In this document: positions 60,914-64,000 of the stretch, piece by piece | Layout of the letters: every line of letters starts with the position of its first letter | Position numbering within the stretch: the stretch's first letter is position 1 | NCBI GenBank assembly: GCA_963793845.1 | Contig: CAWCBG010000012.1 | Span: forward strand, 62,001-126,000 | DNA from: CAWCBG01 sp963793845 | GTDB taxonomy: Bacteria > Acidobacteriota > Terriglobia > Terriglobales > Acidobacteriaceae | Length of the DNA stretch: 64,000 bases | Direction: 5' to 3' | The notes under the pieces: model-generated | What the model saw: only the letters and a program-made list of their open reading frames with translations | What the model was told of the DNA's origin: nothing | Databases searched by the model: none | Position numbers and translations under genes: made by a program

Positions 60914-61693
60914 ATGAGTCATGCCGGAAATCACGCCTCTCCCACCGTCATCGAGTTCGCTGCAGTGGAGTACCGCGTCGCCCCGGACAAAGTGCTTTTG
61001 CAGGACTTGAACTTGAGAATTTCTTCCGGCGAGACGGTGGTTCTGTTGGGCCGCAGCGGCTCGGGCAAGACTACCTGCCTCAAGATGATCAATCGCCTGC
61101 TCAGCCCGACTGCGGGCGAGATCCGGGTGGAGGACAAAGCGGTCAATCAGTGGGATGCCATCCAGCTGCGGCGGCGCATCGGTTACGCCATTCAGGATGT
61201 TGGGCTCTTCCCGCATTACAGCGTGCACGAAAATGTGGCCCTCGTGCCCCGGCTGGAGAAGTGGGAACCGGTGAAAATCAAGGGACGTGTCGAAGAGGTT
61301 TTGGAGTTGGTGGGCCTTCCCGCGCGCGACTTTGGCACCCGCTATCCGGACCAACTCTCCGGCGGCCAGCGCCAGCGCGTGGGATTGGCGCGCGCCCTCG
61401 CCGCCGAGCCGCCCATCCTGCTGATGGACGAGCCCTTCGGCGCGCTTGATCCCATTACCCGCGCTGAGCTGCAGATGGAATTCAAGAACCTGCAGCAGAA
61501 GCTGGGTAAGACCGTCGTCTTCGTGACTCATGATGTCGGCGAGGCGCTACTGCTGGCAACGCGCATAGGTCTGATGGAGGCCGGAAAGCTGCGCGGAATA
61601 TATGCGCCGCAGGAATTTCTGCAGTCGTCCGACGCGGGAGTGAAGGCCTACGTGGATGTCTTTCGCGCCGGGCAACAGATGTTTCGCAACTGA
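60914..61693 (+). CDS. Betaine/choline-type ABC importer ATPase (OpuBA/OsmV-like)
   Basis: A 259-residue ATPase. Walker A is GRSGSGKTT, the signature LSGGQRQRVGLARAL, Walker B ILLMDEPFGALD, and the H-loop VFVTHDVGEALL. No CBS domains follow, unlike longer OpuA/ProV forms. The permease starts 46 bases later, and a binding-protein gene follows it. The set is an importer of a compatible solute such as glycine betaine or choline, used in osmoprotection. Confidence 0.92.
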   Translation: MSHAGNHASPTVIEFAAVEYRVAPDKVLLQDLNLRISSGETVVLLGRSGSGKTTCLKMINRLLSPTAGEIRVEDKAVNQWDAIQLRRRIGYAIQDVGLFPHYSVHENVALVPRLEKWEPVKIKGRVEEVLELVGLPARDFGTRYPDQLSGGQRQRVGLARALAAEPPILLMDEPFGALDPITRAELQMEFKNLQQKLGKTVVFVTHDVGEALLLATRIGLMEAGKLRGIYAPQEFLQSSDAGVKAYVDVFRAGQQMFRN

Positions 61694-61739
61694 AAGTCAA
61701 GAGCAGCCGCGTAGCCGCGATCCCTTTTGAGGCCTTGCT

Positions 61740-62372
61740 GTGAATTTCCTGCTGACCCACAAACGCGAAGTGCTCACGCTGACTGCCGAACACCTGTGGC
61801 TTGTCGGGGTCGCCATGCTGCTGGCTGTGGCCATCGGAGTGCCGCTGGGCATCCTGCTCACCCGCCGTCCACGCTGGAAGACCTTTGTACTGGGCAGCAC
61901 CAATGTCATTCAGACCATCCCCAGTCTGGCGCTCTTCGGACTGCTGCTTCCCCTGCCGTGGCTGGGTGCGCGCGCCGACCGGCTGGCCATCGTCGCGCTT
62001 GCGCTCTATGCGCTGCTTCCCATCGTGCGCAACACTTATGTCGGAATCACCGGTATTAGTGCACCGGTGCGCGAAGCCGCCGTGGCCATGGGCCTGACCT
62101 CGGGCGAACTCCTGCGCTATGTCGAGCTGCCCCTGGCCGCGCCGGTCATCCTTGCCGGAATCCGTGTAGCTGCGGTCATCACCATTGGCGTAGCCACCAT
62201 CGCAGCCGCCATCGGAGCCGGCGGACTGGGCGAGTTCATCTTTCGCGGCATCGCTATGGTCGACAACGGCGTGATTCTCGCTGGAGCAATTCCGGCGGCG
62301 CTGATGGCGCTCGCCGCTGACATGCTTCTCGGACTCATCGAAAAGCTTCTGGCCAGGCGGCAGCACGGATGA
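61740..62372 (+). CDS. Betaine/choline-type ABC importer permease (OpuBB-like)
   Basis: A 210-residue permease with about five or six helices and the inner-membrane signature region (YVGITGISAPVREAAVAMGL, then ELPLAAPVILAGIRVA). It starts at GTG 61740, with GAGG seven bases upstream. Its stop overlaps the binding-protein start (ATGA). The length is normal for OpuBB/OpuCB-type permeases. Confidence 0.9.
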   Translation: MNFLLTHKREVLTLTAEHLWLVGVAMLLAVAIGVPLGILLTRRPRWKTFVLGSTNVIQTIPSLALFGLLLPLPWLGARADRLAIVALALYALLPIVRNTYVGITGISAPVREAAVAMGLTSGELLRYVELPLAAPVILAGIRVAAVITIGVATIAAAIGAGGLGEFIFRGIAMVDNGVILAGAIPAALMALAADMLLGLIEKLLARRQHG

Positions 62373-63258
62373 CCCTCGACCGTCGTGCCTTCCTCGCCAG
62401 CCTGGGGCTTCTTTACGCGGGATGCATGCCGCGTTCGCCAGCGCATCGCGGTCGGCTCGAAGAACTTTACCGAGCAGCTGATCCTGGGAGAGATTCTGTC
62501 GCAGCTTCTGGAGAGCGCCACGCATACGCCGGTCGATGGCCGCTTCTATCTTGCCGGAACCTACATCTGTCATCAGGCACTGCTGGCCGGTCGCATCGAC
62601 GTCTATGTGGATTACACCGGCACGGCGTTAGCTGCGGTTCTGAAAGAAAAGGCGTCGGGCGATTCCGCGCAGGTATATCAGCAGGTAAAGGAGGGCTACC
62701 TTCGGCGCTTCCATCTCGACGTCATGCCGCCTCTGGGATTCAACAACAGCTTTGCCATGGTGATGCGTGGAGACGACGCGCGCCGCATGGGTTTGACTCG
62801 GCTCTCGCAGCTCTCGCCAATCGCGCCGCAGTTAAAGCTTGGTGTTGGCTATGAATTTCTCGAGCGCCAGGATGGCTACCAAGGGTCTGGTCAGCACCTA
62901 CAATCTGAAGTTTGCCGAGGCGCCGCGGGTGATGGATCTCGGTTTGCTCTATCGCGCGTTGCAGAACAGGTCCGTCGACATCGTTGCCGGTAACAACACC
63001 GACGGTCTGATCGCCGCGCTAGGTTTTGTCGTCCTCGAAGACGACAAGCATTACTTTCCTCCCTACGACGCGGTACCGGTCGCCCGCCCTGAACTGTTTC
63101 AACGATACCCACAAGCGAAGACCGGTTTGCTGAGACTCTCGGGCCGTATCTCCGCTGCTGAAATGCGGCAGATGAATTACGCGGTTGACGGGGAGAAGCA
63201 AGACGCTGCGCAGGTGGCAAAAAACTTCCTCGCCGGCAAACATTTGCTTTCGCCGTAG
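62369..63258 (+). pseudogene. Betaine/choline substrate-binding protein (OpuBC-like), two frameshifts
   Basis: Three frames must be joined. From ATG 62369 comes a lipoprotein-type signal (RRAFLASLGLLYAGC). From about 62445 in the next frame, RIAVGSKNFTEQLILGEILS begins the OpuAC-like domain and runs to GVGYEFLERQDGYQG (about 62885). The third frame continues LVSTYNLKFAEAPRVMDLGL...to the end at 63258. The motifs (SKNFTEQ, DVYVDYTGTAL, NNTDGLI) are typical of choline/betaine-binding proteins. As written, the importer would lack a working binding protein. Confidence 0.82.
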
Positions 63259-63464
63259 TGGTAGAACGCCGCCCAGGACGCCTTCCACCGTTGAGGCTCT
63301 CCCAACCTTCATGCGAAGGCAAAATTATGCCTACAAGATGCAATGGTTTGCATTGTCCGCAACCAGCGATGCTTAGTTTTCATGTACTTACTCGGGAGAC
63401 GAACGTGCGGCTAGTCTGACGGGTTCGCATCTTTCAAGCTTGCCATTCCCTAAGGAGCTTTCGC

Positions 63465-64000
63465 ATGCGACGTGTAGTGATTTGCACAGTGCTTCTGGTG
63501 CTTGCTCTGTCCGGCGTGCAGGCCTTCGCCGACCTGGACGGCGCCAACGTAACCGTTAACTACATCTACCCTGACATCAATACGGTGTACCAGGTTCTGG
63601 GAAGCGGCACGGTCACGGGTAGTGGCTTTACCGTTAATTCTTTTGGCCAACACGACTTCACCACTTATCCGACGGACGTCACGCTGACGAATGTCTTCGG
63701 CTCGGATGTCACATTCACTCCGGCGAGTTTCAATGGCTATCAGTTGGTGGTCAATTCCGGCGGTAGCCCGATTACCGGCTTCACCATCGCCTTCAACGAC
63801 ATTGCCGGCTTCGACGCCAGCCGCATCACTTTTGACGCCAGCGACGTCTGGATCAATTTGCAAAGCTTGGTGACTACGCCCGGCTTGGATCTGCAGATTG
63901 ATTTGCAGTTTGGTCAGACGACCACTCCTGAACCAGGCACGATGGCGCTATTCGGTTCCGGCCTGCTTGGCCTTGCCGGAATCGCGCGCCGCAAGTTGCT
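63465..64000 (+). CDS. PEP-CTERM protein (runs off the window)
   Basis: At least 178 residues, open to the right edge. A signal peptide (RRVVICTVLLVLALSGVQAFA) and a beta-rich Thr/Asn/Gly body precede the PEP-CTERM signal TTPEPGTMALFGSGLLGLAG and IARRKL near the edge, so only a few codons are missing. AAGGAG lies eight bases before the ATG. It would be sorted by an exosortase, like the protein at 13133-13780; that gene is not in the window. Confidence 0.88.
   Translation, partial: MRRVVICTVLLVLALSGVQAFADLDGANVTVNYIYPDINTVYQVLGSGTVTGSGFTVNSFGQHDFTTYPTDVTLTNVFGSDVTFTPASFNGYQLVVNSGGSPITGFTIAFNDIAGFDASRITFDASDVWINLQSLVTTPGLDLQIDLQFGQTTTPEPGTMALFGSGLLGLAGIARRKL

Overview
The window looks like one stretch of a GC-rich Gram-negative chromosome, most likely from an acidobacterium (Acidobacteriota, Terriglobia-type). 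This is inferred from the gene mix: a Tol-Pal envelope cluster with a TonB-like protein in the TolA slot, a TonB-dependent-receptor-like protein with an N-terminal carboxypeptidase-regulatory domain, several PknB-type kinases fused to sensor or TPR domains, PEP-CTERM proteins, NrdR, ctaA/ctaB, and many short GC-rich palindromic intergenic repeats. I saw no rRNA, tRNA, CRISPR array, prophage or classical insertion sequence. The mobile-type elements are an intact REP-associated tyrosine transposase (RAYT) between inverted REP hairpins, and a decayed second unit at the left edge.

Layout. 1-5.9 kb: REP/RAYT remnant, a divergent pair of zinc-ribbon membrane proteins (one an HtrA-like protease), a polytopic membrane protein, a repeat-rich intergenic block and two hypothetical genes. 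6.3-9.0 kb: an IorA/IorB-like molybdenum hydroxylase. 9.3-11.7 kb: a kinase fused to a BNR/sortilin-like propeller, coupled to a MoaD/ThiS-like protein. 11.9-17.4 kb: small secreted proteins, a PEP-CTERM protein, UPF0158, the RAYT, a transglutaminase, a FUSC-like membrane protein and SSB. 17.6-22.7 kb: haem A synthesis (ctaA, ctaB), a DUF420 protein, an ABC-2 transporter and a cupredoxin-like lipoprotein, probably serving a cytochrome oxidase encoded elsewhere. 22.8-24.4 kb: an isocitrate dehydrogenase-like enzyme and nrdR. 24.6-30.0 kb: tolQ-tolR-tonB/tolA-like-tolB-pal-cpoB. 30.1-36.9 kb: an XdhC-like maturation factor, a methyltransferase, an orphan RHH antitoxin-like gene overlapping an alcohol dehydrogenase, a TPR protein and a frameshifted outer-membrane receptor.

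37.2-45.5 kb holds the most unusual locus: a tight three-gene operon (ThDP enzyme, FAD amine oxidase, KAS III-like protein) followed by a PknK-like kinase/ATPase. The ThDP enzyme lacks the usual metal-binding Asn, the KAS III-like protein lacks the catalytic Cys, and the first two enzymes both end in proline-rich tails. 45.5-51.0 kb: an EVE protein, an ARPP-1-type protein, a sigma factor with an anti-sigma/propeller partner, and a flavin disulfide reductase. 51.0-60.7 kb: a large kinase-TPR protein, a broken L-type lectin gene, cspA, a glycine-rich RRM protein and a PDZ-SpoIIE phosphatase. 60.9-63.3 kb: an OpuB-type betaine/choline ABC importer whose binding-protein gene is frameshifted. A PEP-CTERM gene runs off the right edge.

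Two themes recur. Signalling proteins carry propeller, TPR or PDZ sensors. Five loci (about 34.4, 50.7, 55.7, 57.9 and 62.4-62.9 kb) are interrupted by frameshifts, which means either real gene decay or assembly indels.
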